From: Imbricaverruca yamaguchii
Lineage: Eukaryota; Arthropoda; Thecostraca; Neoverrucidae
Direction of reading: 5' to 3'
DNA: 64,000 nt
Assembly (NCBI GenBank): GCA_034440575.1
Contig: JAOTOL010001209.1
Span: 309,648 to 373,647 of the forward strand
In this document: positions 53,840 to 64,000 of the stretch, piece after piece
Position numbering within the stretch: the stretch's first letter is position 1
Layout of the letters: each line of letters starts with the position of its first letter
Notes under the pieces: generated by a model
Told to the model about the DNA's origin: nothing
What the model saw: the letters and a program-made list of their open reading frames with translations, nothing else
Database searches by the model: none
Position numbers and translations under genes: made by a program

Positions 53840-55955
53840 GATGTCGGCGGTTCTCCGCGCGGTGACGCTATCTATTGCTGCATCATGACGGGAGTGTTCT
53901 GATTTAGGCTATGAAGAACGCACCGTGCGACCTTCCCTGTGGTTCTCAGTGGCGTAGAAGCAGGTGGAAGGGTAGCCGCCTTTCCAGCTTCAAATGAGTT
54001 TGAGAATTATCCATGTGGGCATGGCGTGGTGAGAAGCTGCTTCATAGTTCCTTTTGCCTTTTCTATTATGGGTAGTTGGAGTGCTCCAACCGACATATTT
54101 TACGCTCATTACCGGAGTTCGCATGCTGTCGCCTTGTCGTCTTCTTGCTCACTCACGCATTTGCTTTCGGTGCGGCCTTACGAGTGTATTGGCTGTGAGA
54201 GAAAGATTTCTGCCCCGCGTTCCTTTTAGTCATTTCTGCTGAACTACTATTTGTTTATGTTCGTCGAACATGCAAAGAGTTGCTGAACAAACTCGCAGTA
54301 TTTTCTTGTTCAATAGTTTGCAAATTTGTAAGAATGTCTTTATCCCAAACTGGCACAGGTGGAACTGGGTCCAACCACTAGTCACTGGGTAAATTGGATG
54401 AACGCGTACGCCATGTGAAGAGGGGTATCAATGCACGAAATCTCGACATGAAACAAAACATCATACTCTTCTCCATTTTTTCTTGTATTTCCCAGGGAAG
54501 AGAAGTCGCAAAGTTGACCAAATTATAAAGGTATGGATATAACGTATATAATGACGGCAAGTATTGTTTTGCCGCCATTATGCACGGATAATGTTTTGTT
54601 TATTGCTGCACGCACCCGCGTTTCCATCCTTAAACTAGGCTGGTGGACAGCTGTCACTCCGGGCATTTCCACGTTGAAATTCTAACTTACGTAGTGAAAA
54701 ACTGTCTTTAGCTTTTTTTTTCTCCACAGTGTATATCATTTCTGTAGAACACATCATATATTTTCAGTATGCGTATTTCTGGGAAGCATCAATTTTCCTT
54801 AAATAGCTCGGTTCTTTGATGACCTGTCGCCGGTCTTGGTACATGCACCCACATGCACCACCTAAGGCATGCGACCTGCAAGGAAGCCGACTGACATGCA
54901 TTTGTATAACTTACCTACGGTATGCATTATAAGCTGTATGGAACAAGTCAGTCGGTAAGCACATGGAGTTGACACCATGAAGGCGTCGCTGAGTTCATCG
55001 CAAAGAGCGGTTCATCAGTTAATAGACTATCAGATATGCGTCACTCCAACGTCATGTCGACAGACGTCGACTTCCAAAGTTCCGACGCTTGGATCACTGA
55101 ACCACAGCTGATCCTGATCACACGTTAGGCGGGTGGTCAGGAGAACACGACGGCATCGGTCCATTACCTACCGCTGAGTAAGGTCGTGTGGCGGACCCGG
55201 TCCATGCTACTGGTGATGAGACATCTGAAAAGTGGAGATAACGTCAATTGAGCCGAAGCGGTTACCCTGAAAGAGCTCACGTTAAAGAAGATACGTTTAG
55301 TAAATATTGCGTGGATAATGGCGTGGTTATTTGCAGAAACCATATAGCAGTAGCTCTAAAGCAAATCACCAAGTGTTTACTAACGGTCACATAAGATACC
55401 GCGTTTCGTGTGTCACATGCTCACCTTCCCATACTAATTCCCTGATCATTTCAAGAAGAGCTCAATGATAATTTTCCTCTCCCTTGACAAAAAATCCACT
55501 CCTGACTCTTCTTACGTCTGTGTGCTGCCATTAAAAATTATTTTTTCTGGTAATGCACTCGCAATGTAATACATTGCACTGTCATCACAATAAAAAGCAA
55601 ACTAGGGGCACTAACTGCTGAAGGGCAATCTACATTTACCGCACGTCTGTGCTGCTTGTTTTGGCTCCTTGACTTCCCACCTCCGACAATTTCCCGAAAT
55701 ATTGACGGCGTCCTGGTGGCAGTGGCCAGATCGTGACGTCATCGCCAAGTGTGCCGGAGGCTGGCATGATTGGTGTGCCCGGACGGCGGCGCGGTGCCGT
55801 CATGGTGGACGGCTCCGCCCGAACTCGCGTCGGTCGACACAACGACCGCAACCGTCACGTCACATTAGCCGTGACCGTGAAGTCACATCGGCCGCGACGT
55901 CGGCGGCGCTCCCCGCCCAGCGGCGCGGCGCGGAGCTCCGACGGGGCGCGGAATC
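53840..55955. other. Intronic sequence, nothing recognised
   Basis: No coding frame or repeat family is supported over about 2.1 kb. Confidence 0.45.
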
Positions 55956-56375
55956 GGCCGATGACGAGGTGTTGGCCGATGACGAGGTGTTGGCCGACGG
56001 CGAGGTGTTGGCCAACGGCGAGGTGTTGGCCGACGGCGAGGTGTTGGCCGATGGCGAGGTGTTGGCCGATGACGAAGTGTTGGTCGACGGCGAGGTGTTG
56101 GCCGACGGCGAGGTGTTGGCCAACGGCGAGGTGTTGGCCGACGGCGAGGTGTTGGCCAACGGCGAGGTGTTGGCCGACGGCGAGGTGTTGGCCGATGGCG
56201 AGGTGTTGGCCGATGACGAAGTGTTGGTCGACGGCGAGGTGTTGGCCGACGGCGAGGTGTTGGCCGACGCGAGGTGTTGGTCGACGGCGAGGTGTTGGTC
56301 GACGGTGACGTGTTGGCCGACGGCGAGGTGTCGGCCGGTGTTGCGGTGTTGGCCGATGGTGCGGTGTTGGCCGGT
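55956..56375. repeat. 18-bp minisatellite, about 23 copies
   Basis: Unit GAGGTGTTGGCCGACGGC, with GATGAC and AACGGC variants recurring in order (a block of about 144 bp is repeated). Open frames on both strands (EVLADG; VGQHLA) are by-products. Confidence 0.95.
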
Positions 56376-57710
56376 GGGACACCAGTGCGCAGTCGACTAG
56401 TGCCGTGTGGTGATGTGGTGACCGGCGGCAGTCCGGCTGTGCAGAGCTGGTCGTCCAGCGGTGGCTGGTGCCGGACAACTGTGGACCGGCACATTTGCTT
56501 TTCAAGCTGCGTAGATGCTGTTGTTCTGCTCGTCTCTTGCTCGACCAGTTGAAGTAAAATAGTGCCGACAGGCACGCACCACTCGTCGCGAAACACACGC
56601 AATCTGAATGAGGATGCATAGCATAGCAAATATAGCATACCAAACAAACATAAAATGCAGCGCCAATATTTTCCAAAATGCTGCAAAATTTAAACCAGGA
56701 AATAGGCAACAAGTTGCCCTATCTGCATGTAACATATATTTTTTCATGCATCATTATTGTGGTTACTGTGGCGAAAGATGTTCAGTTGGGGCGTAAAATG
56801 ACGCAAGGTTTTGCAAACAAACCCAAGGTGCCCCAGCCAAATATTGGAAAAGAATAGCAAAACGCATATGAGCAGACGGGCATCCTACGTCTCAACGCCC
56901 TAAAGCATGGGCTTTGCAATCAGGCATTTCTAGACAGTAAACTAGTGTGATATATTCCATGTTGGTTTCGAATAGCAACGTCTTCAATTTCAGCGATTAA
57001 TAGTCGCGCACAAAATTTCAAAAATCTATATATAACCAATAAAATACAAAAGGTAGTAGCATCTACTATTCCATTACTGGATGGGCATTTTATGAAGCTC
57101 AAAGTGCTTTTCCGAGGAGTATTTCGACCGTAGGCGGCGCCAGTAGTCGAATGTCCGCGCCCGGCTCGTATCGTTGTCATCATGAACGGCTGGAAGGCAT
57201 CCACATTGAAAGAGTCGTATATATTTTTCTTCAACAAGACAAGCTATTGCTTGTAGTTGTTGCCTCAGATAAATATCACCGCAATTGATGATCAAAATCG
57301 CAATCGCTATACCAGATACCGACTGCAAACTGATCATGCTCCTCTACTCATCCGAGTGGCCGCGATTGCTCTCCAGTCATTGCTTCCACCGATCAAACAC
57401 TGGCACAAGCTCGAATGAAATGTTTCAGTCACTGTGAACAAACTGTCGCAGTTCATCCTGCATTTTGTAATCAAATCATAAATTATACTTGGCATGAATT
57501 ATGTGCATCCATGGTACACGTCATGAGGATGATATATAGCTTGTCTACTAATCCAAATATATTAAGGAAGCATTTAAGATACAAATCTGACCAAGTTATA
57601 ACCTGTAGTCAAAGGTACATCTGACCCTCTTATGTGACCATGTTTTTATGTTCATAAATACAAGCGCATTGGCGTTTGGAAATGTTTTCTGTTCTATATG
57701 GGGGCCGCGG
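56376..57710. other. Intronic sequence, nothing recognised
   Basis: AT-rich after 56560. No gene supported. Confidence 0.45.
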
Positions 57711-57864
57711 TAGCTCAGTCAGTAGTGTATCGGACTCTTGATCGCGAGATTGTGGGATCGAATCTCAATCGACAGCATTATTGAGTCCACCCGTGACCAA
57801 TCAGCGTCAGAGGCTGGCGACGCTATATGACCTAGCGGTCGAATGAGTTAAAAGAACCCAACGT
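57711..57864 (+). mobile_element. SINE-C (tRNA-Lys-like head) sharing the SINE-B body
   Basis: Head GGCCGCGGTAGCTCAGTCAG has a strong A box, the anticodon loop reads CTCTTGA, and GGATCGAATCTC is the B box. The following body GTGACCAATCAGCGTCAG, GCTGGCGACGCTATATGACC, GCGGTCGAATG is clearly that of SINE-B. The tail is AGAACCCAACG. No clean TSD. Confidence 0.8.
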
Positions 57865-60800
57865 TCTTCTCCTTATGTTATATATACGACATTGTAAAGT
57901 CGCTTCCAAATTGTCATGCGAATTCAATTCAACACAGAACATGCAGCCCAGAGCCTGCAGCCCAGAAGCTGTAACCCAGAACCAGCAGTTCAGAACGTGC
58001 AGGTTTTCACGAAGTCGGATGAAATGGAAATTAACCCTGGGCCTTTTTAATGGACATTTTATTTTATCAATAGAAAAACTTTCAGACATCGAATAGTTAC
58101 TCCCAAATATGAAGCTGCTTACAAGGGCTCACGCGCCTTGAAAATGAGAATATGAATCTTACACTGACCTTTAGATGACCTTGAATAAACTTATCTGAGG
58201 ATATAAATTACCTAGCGATGTAGCCAGTGTTGCATAGAGCATGAAATTGCCACTTCCGTATCAGCCGTGCCAGCACCGTATGCTGATCTGTAAGCCGCGA
58301 CCTTTCTCGGACTACTTTAGAATTCTCCTCTCTGCAGTCGTGCTGACCCAAACAAGTGGCCCAATCGACTTGGTTCACCAAGATGTTCCATACAAAGCTC
58401 TATTTATGAAGCTTCATAATGAAGTAATACAAGTGTATAATAAAAGTAGGTACTGCACGACCATGTGCAGTATCCACTTCAGTCTTCTAGTTTTCATATA
58501 TCTGGACAAATGATGTGATGTGAACTACAGAAAAGTAAAGCTATATTGTAATCAACTTGCATGCAAACAATATGTATGCAATCTTGGGATACGTTGAGCT
58601 TTCCAAGTTAGAATACCTTGATGATGACATCAATTCAGTGAGGAATAACTGGCGTCCCGCATAAACACACGTACATAAACACAAACTCAGATATGAATGC
58701 ATATAAATACTCTAACGAACGAACGGATGGGCGCGTAGTATTGATCAACTTTGTTTCCGATATTTCCGCCATATTTATAATGCTACAGTTTTGTCATGCG
58801 CTTCCCGATAAAACCGATCCAAAGACCATAATTATACGTCGCGAGGTAAACCCATTTATGCCGACATAAATTCCTTTCATGTGCGTAAAGCCACTTTGGG
58901 ATTTCTTTTCTTTGGTGAAGGGGATACCCAGAGGCTTTCAGTCCTATTTCACCAGATTTACATGACCGAAAATGGCAGTTTCCGGTCTGACAAACTACAA
59001 CTGCTAATCTGCATTATTGTATAGTTGCCGAACTTTTAGCTGAACACCATACACATTTAGTGCTATGTAAATTTTAGGTGCAAAGTCGCCTTACCATGCG
59101 CACCGTAGGGAAGGGGGAGGCGCGGAATCCACCCATCCTGTTTTTGCGACAGTATCGCATAAACGGGCATGGCTATTGCAATTCAATATCGTGAAAGTGA
59201 TGCAAATTGATTTGGGCATCCCATGCAATTTTGTATTAATCAGTTTGCAAACATAGGTGTTATATGAGAGTGCAAAGTCGAATGGGCAGCCGCCGATCAG
59301 CCGTCATCCCGCCGCCTTGCGTTAAAGGACTGTGACAGTAACATCAGGCCTCCCGAGCAAGTGCGTCACTCAGCTCCCGAGTGACCTGCATGAACGCACG
59401 GCTGGTGAAGCGCTTCGCCGACCGGCGGGGCCATTTCTCGACAGGACGACGCCTCGTCCCTCTTCACCGCCGACCGTGAACACGGTGCGCGTTGCCACCA
59501 GCCGCTCTGGAACTGCAGCCCGGTGGCGTGTGGCACCCGGGCACGACCAAGTGCTGCGCACCGGCCCCACCGGAGTCGTCGCTCATCTGATTATTCAAAC
59601 AAAGCAATTACCGCACTCGTCCGCGCCCCACGGCGGCGCGCCGGGGCCACAGCTGCGCGCTCTACTCCCGCATCTTATGACCTCGTCCGCGGAAAAAAGT
59701 TCGCGTCTCGCATTTTCCTCGAGCCGCACAGAAGACAAACACTTGGTTCGAAGTAGTCAGCGGTACGCGCTCTGCGGGCGAGCTGGTATTGTTTGTTTGG
59801 CAAATGATGTCCTCCGGGTGGGGCCGTGACCTGGCGTGCCATATGAAAATTTGAATGCACAGTAGATGCTCGCTGAAAACTGCGACATTGCTCAAGTTTC
59901 TGGTACAATGTTCGTCTAGAAGAGATACTTAATGAAATGACGAACTTGTTTTAGGAAATACCCTGGACGTAGGTGTAGCTACCCCTCCATTTTGGGACCA
60001 GAAGTATATACTGTTCATCCGAGTCCCAAACAATATTATATTTGGGGATCGTATCCTGTGGACAGCCAACATACTTTTGAAGTTACCATTAGCATTCATC
60101 AGCACCTCCCAATAGATGTTCTCAAATGTGTGCCCGTGGTCCTGGACCGACTTTGTGTGAAGTCAGTTTGACCCCACCCCCTCGTATATGACAACATACT
60201 GATATGCGATGATATGCGATGTAACTCCTGAACCGTTCGTGATTTCGCTTTAAATTCTGTCGGACTTTCCAACAATCAACAAACGCACATTGCTATAAAA
60301 CAGCGAGGTCAAGACTCATACCAGAGCTAGACAGGTAAAAATCAGGTCACGGTCTCATCCCAATGTCGTTGGAGATATGCATTGACGCATTTGTCATACA
60401 CAAGTTATGCAAGATGTAGTCGAAGGTGGCTATGAGTGCATAGACGGATGCTAATTAAAGATCAAATAAATGTTCATGCCATCAGGATGTTTAGTTCCGT
60501 GCCACTTCGTTACTCGTAATTATTTTCAACTTGCAATGTACGTAGCGACAAAGGATATCCTGTAAAAGCATTCCAGGCTTCAAGTCAGTATTTGGCATAT
60601 CACCGGCATATGACCTGAAATGGCTCGAGTGTATTGCGGGAGTCCGATAGGTATCTTACGGACTATTGCAAAGTAAAATGTCTAAAATCGAATACTTTGG
60701 CTCCCAGAGTTCATTTCTGATGTGATTGAAATCCACAATTTATATGGCCTTTTCCCCAAATTAGTTAGATCTTTCAACCCAACAATATTGCATGTTTTTA

Positions 60801-62592
60801 ATGTTCGCGGAGGATGGAATACATTTGGTTTCCTTTGATCACATGTATTACCTTGTTCCGAGTACTGTCTAATTAAAAATGATCATGTTCAACAGTTCAT
60901 TACACAACTCCAGGATTTTCCTTGAAGGGATCTGTGAGCCCTGCCTCTGCACGTGTCACCTGGGTTATACTAAGTTTTCAGTTCGAGTATCATAAGTACT
61001 GCAGCTCGAAATCGCATTTGTTTTATTACTAGGGCCCGAAGACTACGACAAAGGCAACGAATACACCCCGACATTAACCTATTTGACCCGACTTGGAAGG
61101 TCAACCAAAAGGAACAGAAAACAATATTCCAAGTAACTGGAAGTTAACGGCAGGAGCCGCATTATCCCGTTTATCGCAGCTATATCATGTTTACCAAAAA
61201 TATTTGTTGGGGTCAAATTGATCACCTCCCCAGCACTATGAGATGTAGAAATTTATCACGCACTACGAGGATCAACATATGCCATTTGGTGTTCAAGCCT
61301 ACTGGAGCTGTACGGCGAAATAGTATTCCATTGGAATATCCGTGATCGCCCCAAATTAAAGCATCGAGGTGCCGGAAAATCCGGTCATCCCTAGGACGAT
61401 TTTACGGTTGGGTAGTAGCGCAGTCACAGTAGATATGTCGCTATTTTGCGATAAAAATGGCCATCAGCTATCTTTCTGATGGCGGCCGCCCCATCTGCGG
61501 TCCTCTGGATACTTTTCCAACTTATCTTTACATCGGAAAGACTAATGAATGTGAACAAAACTGATACATGGTTCACATGCCAATTTCTCGCACGATGGAA
61601 CCGTTACTTGCATGGTACCGGTGTTCCCCTCATCTGCCCTGAGCTAGTTGTTGCGTCGTGGAAGCACAGGGAGCGGGCGAGTGTCAGAGCAGGCGGTCAG
61701 AGGGCGTGGCAGAGGCACCCGTGGCGGAGGAACACGTGGCGGAGGCACACAGAGGACGTGGAGGAGGCACACGTGGCGAGACGTGTGCAAATGCATGCGT
61801 GTTTTATATTCAATTAATGTGACAACTGTGCATTAGGCGCATACAGAGGGCTATACAGACTGAAACAGCACGCTGCCGGAAGCCAGTACCAATTACTTAT
61901 AAGTCTAAGAATAATTTTCTTTCTGTCATCTCTGCGTACCGCTATCCAGCACGCTTCCTGATCTCTGTCCAGGCCTGGTGTTTTAGAGAACATGTGTTTT
62001 CCAGCCAGATTAATCAGCAAAAACAAACGAACAACTAATTGCCTTAAAAATGTGAGTGAACTGACATGGCGCATTTGCATGACGAAAGATTGCGTAACCG
62101 GAATGCGAATTCTACTTGACAACTGTGGACAAAAAAAAAGTTAAGCTCGGTACCACGAGCTGCTGTGTGCAACATTTTGCAGGCAGCCATTTTTGGAACG
62201 ATGATTGAACATTGTGTGCAACATTGAACATGATTAATCAACCTGAACCAAGTAAAACGTAATGATGTCCACTAGCACGTAGCAAATCGCGTTCAGGTTT
62301 TTATGAACTCCACTTGTAAAACTGGCGGGTATTTCTCGATCTCAATACAAAAAGCACAGACCCTCTGCCCAAAGCTGGTCGCAAATTTGCATCGATGTCG
62401 GACAGGAGGTCGCTGCGTCACTTCTCTAGAATAGACTCTCTCCAATTACATCTTCTCGCCTTGGAGGGACGGTAATTCCCAATTAACCTCGACACGAGCA
62501 GGCGCCGCGCACACAGCCCCCGCTTCCGACGAGCAAACATTTCCCCATGGACTTCCTTCGTGATGATGTCATTCCGATCGTCGTCCAGTCCG
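57865..62592. other. Long intronic stretch with no supported gene
   Basis: About 4.7 kb. The ORF at 59332-59829 lies in a GC-rich patch and overlaps frames on the other strand. A short GTGGCGGAGGCACAC-type repeat occurs at 61700-61780. Nothing else is recognised. Confidence 0.45.
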
Positions 62593-62930
62593 CGCGACTG
62601 TGACGGCGACAGGCCGACACCTCTCGTGCGTTACGGATGACAGACAAATGACAGCCGACGGCTGGCTCTGCTCGTGCGCGACTGTGACGGCGACAGGCCG
62701 ACACCTCTCGTGCGGTACAGATGACAGACAAATGACAGCCGACGGCTGGCTCTGCTCGTGCGCGACTGTGACGGCGACAGGCCGACACCTCTCGTGCGGT
62801 ACAGATGACAGACAAATGACAGCCGACGGCTGGCTCTGCTCGTGCGCGACTGTGACGGCGACAGGCCGACACCTCTCGTGCGGTACAGATGACAGACAAA
62901 TGACAGCCGACGGCTGGCTCTGCTCGTGCG
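62593..62930. repeat. 84-bp minisatellite, four copies
   Basis: Copies start at 62593, 62677, 62761 and 62845, each CGCGACTGTGACGGCGACAG, GCCGACACCTCTCGTGCG... They are nearly identical. Degenerate half-units continue to about 63120. Confidence 0.95.
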
Positions 62931-63013
62931 CGAAAGGTGACAGACGATGGCTGATACCTCTCGTGCGTGACAGATGACAGACTGATGACAAGACGATGGC
63001 CGGCTTCGCTCGT

Positions 63014-63073
63014 GCATGCCAGATGACAGACAATCGCTGACTATTGTCAGCGATTGTCTGTCATCTGGCATGC
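63014..63073. repeat. Perfect hairpin, 28-bp arms, 4-nt loop
   Basis: GCATGCCAGATGACAGAC plus AATCGCTGAC, loop TATT, then the exact reverse complement. It lies in the last 140 bp of the intron before exon d. Confidence 0.97.
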
Positions 63074-63152
63074 AATCGCTGCATGCAATGATGCTCGTGC
63101 GCGACACATGACAGACGATGGCTCACTGACCGCGGCCGCCCGTGGTCGGCAG

Positions 63153-63393
63153 GTACATCAAGATGTCGTCGCCCTACCTCAACAACCTGATCATCATCGG
63201 GTGCATCCTGACGTACACGTCGGTGATCCTGCTGGGACTGGACTCGAGTCTCACCTCCGAGCGGTCGTTCCCGGTGGTGTGCGCCGCCAAGACGTGGGTG
63301 CTGATGGCCGGCTTCACGCTGGCCTTCGGATCCATGTTCTCCAAGACGTGGCGGGTCCACTCGATATTCACCGACGTCAAGCTCAATAAGAAG
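63153..63393 (+). CDS. GABBR2: GABA-B receptor subunit, exon d: TM2, TM3 and second intracellular loop
   Basis: Acceptor GGTCGGCAG; the first base completes the Arg codon of exon c (phase 2). The exon ends in phase 0 before GTCAGT at 63394. It reads YIKMSSPYLNNLIIIGCIL (loop 1 and start of TM2), then TYTSVILLGLD, an extracellular loop with the conserved Cys (FPVVCAAKTW), TM3 VLMAGFTLAFGSMF, and SKTWRVHSIFTDVKLNKK in loop 2. IKMSSPY.NNLII.G, F..MF.KTWRVH.IF and K..KK are diagnostic of GABA-B R2-like subunits. The Cys would form the usual class C disulphide to loop 2. TM4-7 and the C-terminal coiled coil lie beyond the window. Confidence 0.97.
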
Positions 63394-63518
63394 GTCAGTG
63401 GTGGTGCGCTGCAGGACATGGGTCTGAAGACTCACCTGGGATGCCCTCAATTGAGACATGTCGGCTGGATGTGTAGCCCATTCATGGCGTGCGTAACCAA
63501 CTATGCATTCACCTCGTG

Positions 63519-63632
63519 CATGTTGATATGGTGCGCAGCGCTATCCATGTTGATATGGTGCGCAGCGCTATCCATGTTGACATGGTGCGCAGCGCTATCT
63601 AAGCTGACATGGTGTGCAACGTTATTCATGTG
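63519..63632. repeat. 27-bp tandem repeat, four copies
   Basis: ATGTTGATATGGTGCGCAGC + GCTATCC; the fourth copy is diverged. It begins about 125 bp after exon d. Confidence 0.93.
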
Positions 63633-64000
63633 CGGTTATATTGGTCTAGTTGCTAGGGGGCGATTCCGCCTCCTGAGGTCTCGAAACCGCACCATCAGAC
63701 TGCAAGGTAGTGTAGACGAAGTGCTATGACTAAAGCTAGTTTACGGTGTCTTCAAGTGTAAAGAGACCGCGACTGTTTTCGCTTTTAGAAAGGTCATATT
63801 ATGCCAGCCCGAAGAGCATGCTTCATACATGTAGATCAACAGCATGCAGTGATCCTCAGAAAAATGTGAGCAAATTTGTACCTTGATCTACTCTGTCCAC
63901 CAGACTGGGTTATGAAGAAGACAACATGTGATACTGCCCATTACTGGTATTTGTTATTGATTATGATTTATGCTCATGAACTATGCGCGGCTGTGACACC
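63633..64000. other. Intron after exon d, to window edge
   Basis: Nothing recognised. Confidence 0.4.

Noticed and set aside
55669..56712. ORFs of 191-285 codons across the second 18-bp repeat
   Set aside because: Artefact of the array; overlapping frames on both strands.
59332..59829. Possible gene of 165 codons
   Set aside because: GC-rich patch with open frames on both strands, no recognisable motif, no start context, and no splice sites that would join it to a neighbour.
62593..62930. CRISPR-like array
   Set aside because: Units are contiguous, with no unique spacers. The genome is eukaryotic.

Overview
This is a repeat-dense stretch of an animal nuclear genome, most likely arthropod. 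No bacterial, organellar or free viral gene content is seen. The only host gene I can support is a G-protein-coupled GABA-B receptor subunit on the + strand, of the R2/R3 type. Four exons are visible: 16147-16281, 43512-43572, 49907-50153 and 63153-63393. Their phases (0/0, 0/1, 1/2, 2/0) join into one uninterrupted reading frame covering the end of the ligand-binding Venus-flytrap domain, the linker, TM1, TM2 and TM3. Introns are about 27.2, 6.3 and 13.0 kb, and the gene runs off both ends of the window. The arthropod suggestion rests on the receptor type, TTAGG-like motifs, and the mixture of Penelope-like, CR1, I-clade, Gypsy and tRNA-SINE elements. I cannot resolve it further.

Layout. 1-3.8 kb: 5' part of a Gypsy-type LTR retrotransposon (minus strand: candidate LTR, Gag, protease, frameshifted reverse transcriptase). 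4.9-10.3 kb: a decayed Jockey/CR1-superclade LINE (minus) invaded by a Penelope-like element (PLE) with a target-site duplication (TSD), and by a 60-bp hairpin microretroposon with a TSD. 11.3-13.8 kb: a CR1 LINE with ORF1 remains. 14-16.6 kb: two class-II-tRNA-like SINEs, an 18-bp minisatellite, a degenerate satellite and the first receptor exon. 17-27 kb: intron with SINEs, a dead I-clade LINE, a 24-bp minisatellite with higher-order structure and a 260-bp duplication. 27.3-31 kb: four CR1 fragments and a TTAGG-containing foldback element. 31-35.1 kb: an I-clade LINE. 35.3-40.1 kb: a Harbinger transposase fragment and three long inverted-repeat elements, one a 3-kb near-palindrome. 41-64 kb: remaining receptor exons among minisatellites, microsatellites, one more tRNA-Val-like SINE, a tRNA-Lys-like SINE and a second, internally deleted PLE.

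Most notable. (1) Three hammerhead-ribozyme motifs sit in the terminal repeats of the two PLE copies; two are identical and the third differs at one position that tolerates change. (2) A family of roughly 55-60-bp insertions begins at the base of a GGGCGC/GCGCCC hairpin. Two copies have clean 14-bp TSDs, and one has its empty site preserved in the opposite arm of the inverted repeat it invaded. (3) Two SINE families carry different tRNA heads on the same body. (4) A perfect 28-bp-arm hairpin lies 79 bp before the acceptor of the TM2-TM3 exon.

All coordinates of mobile elements were set by eye from motifs, inverted copies and TSDs. Identity statements are estimates, not computed values.
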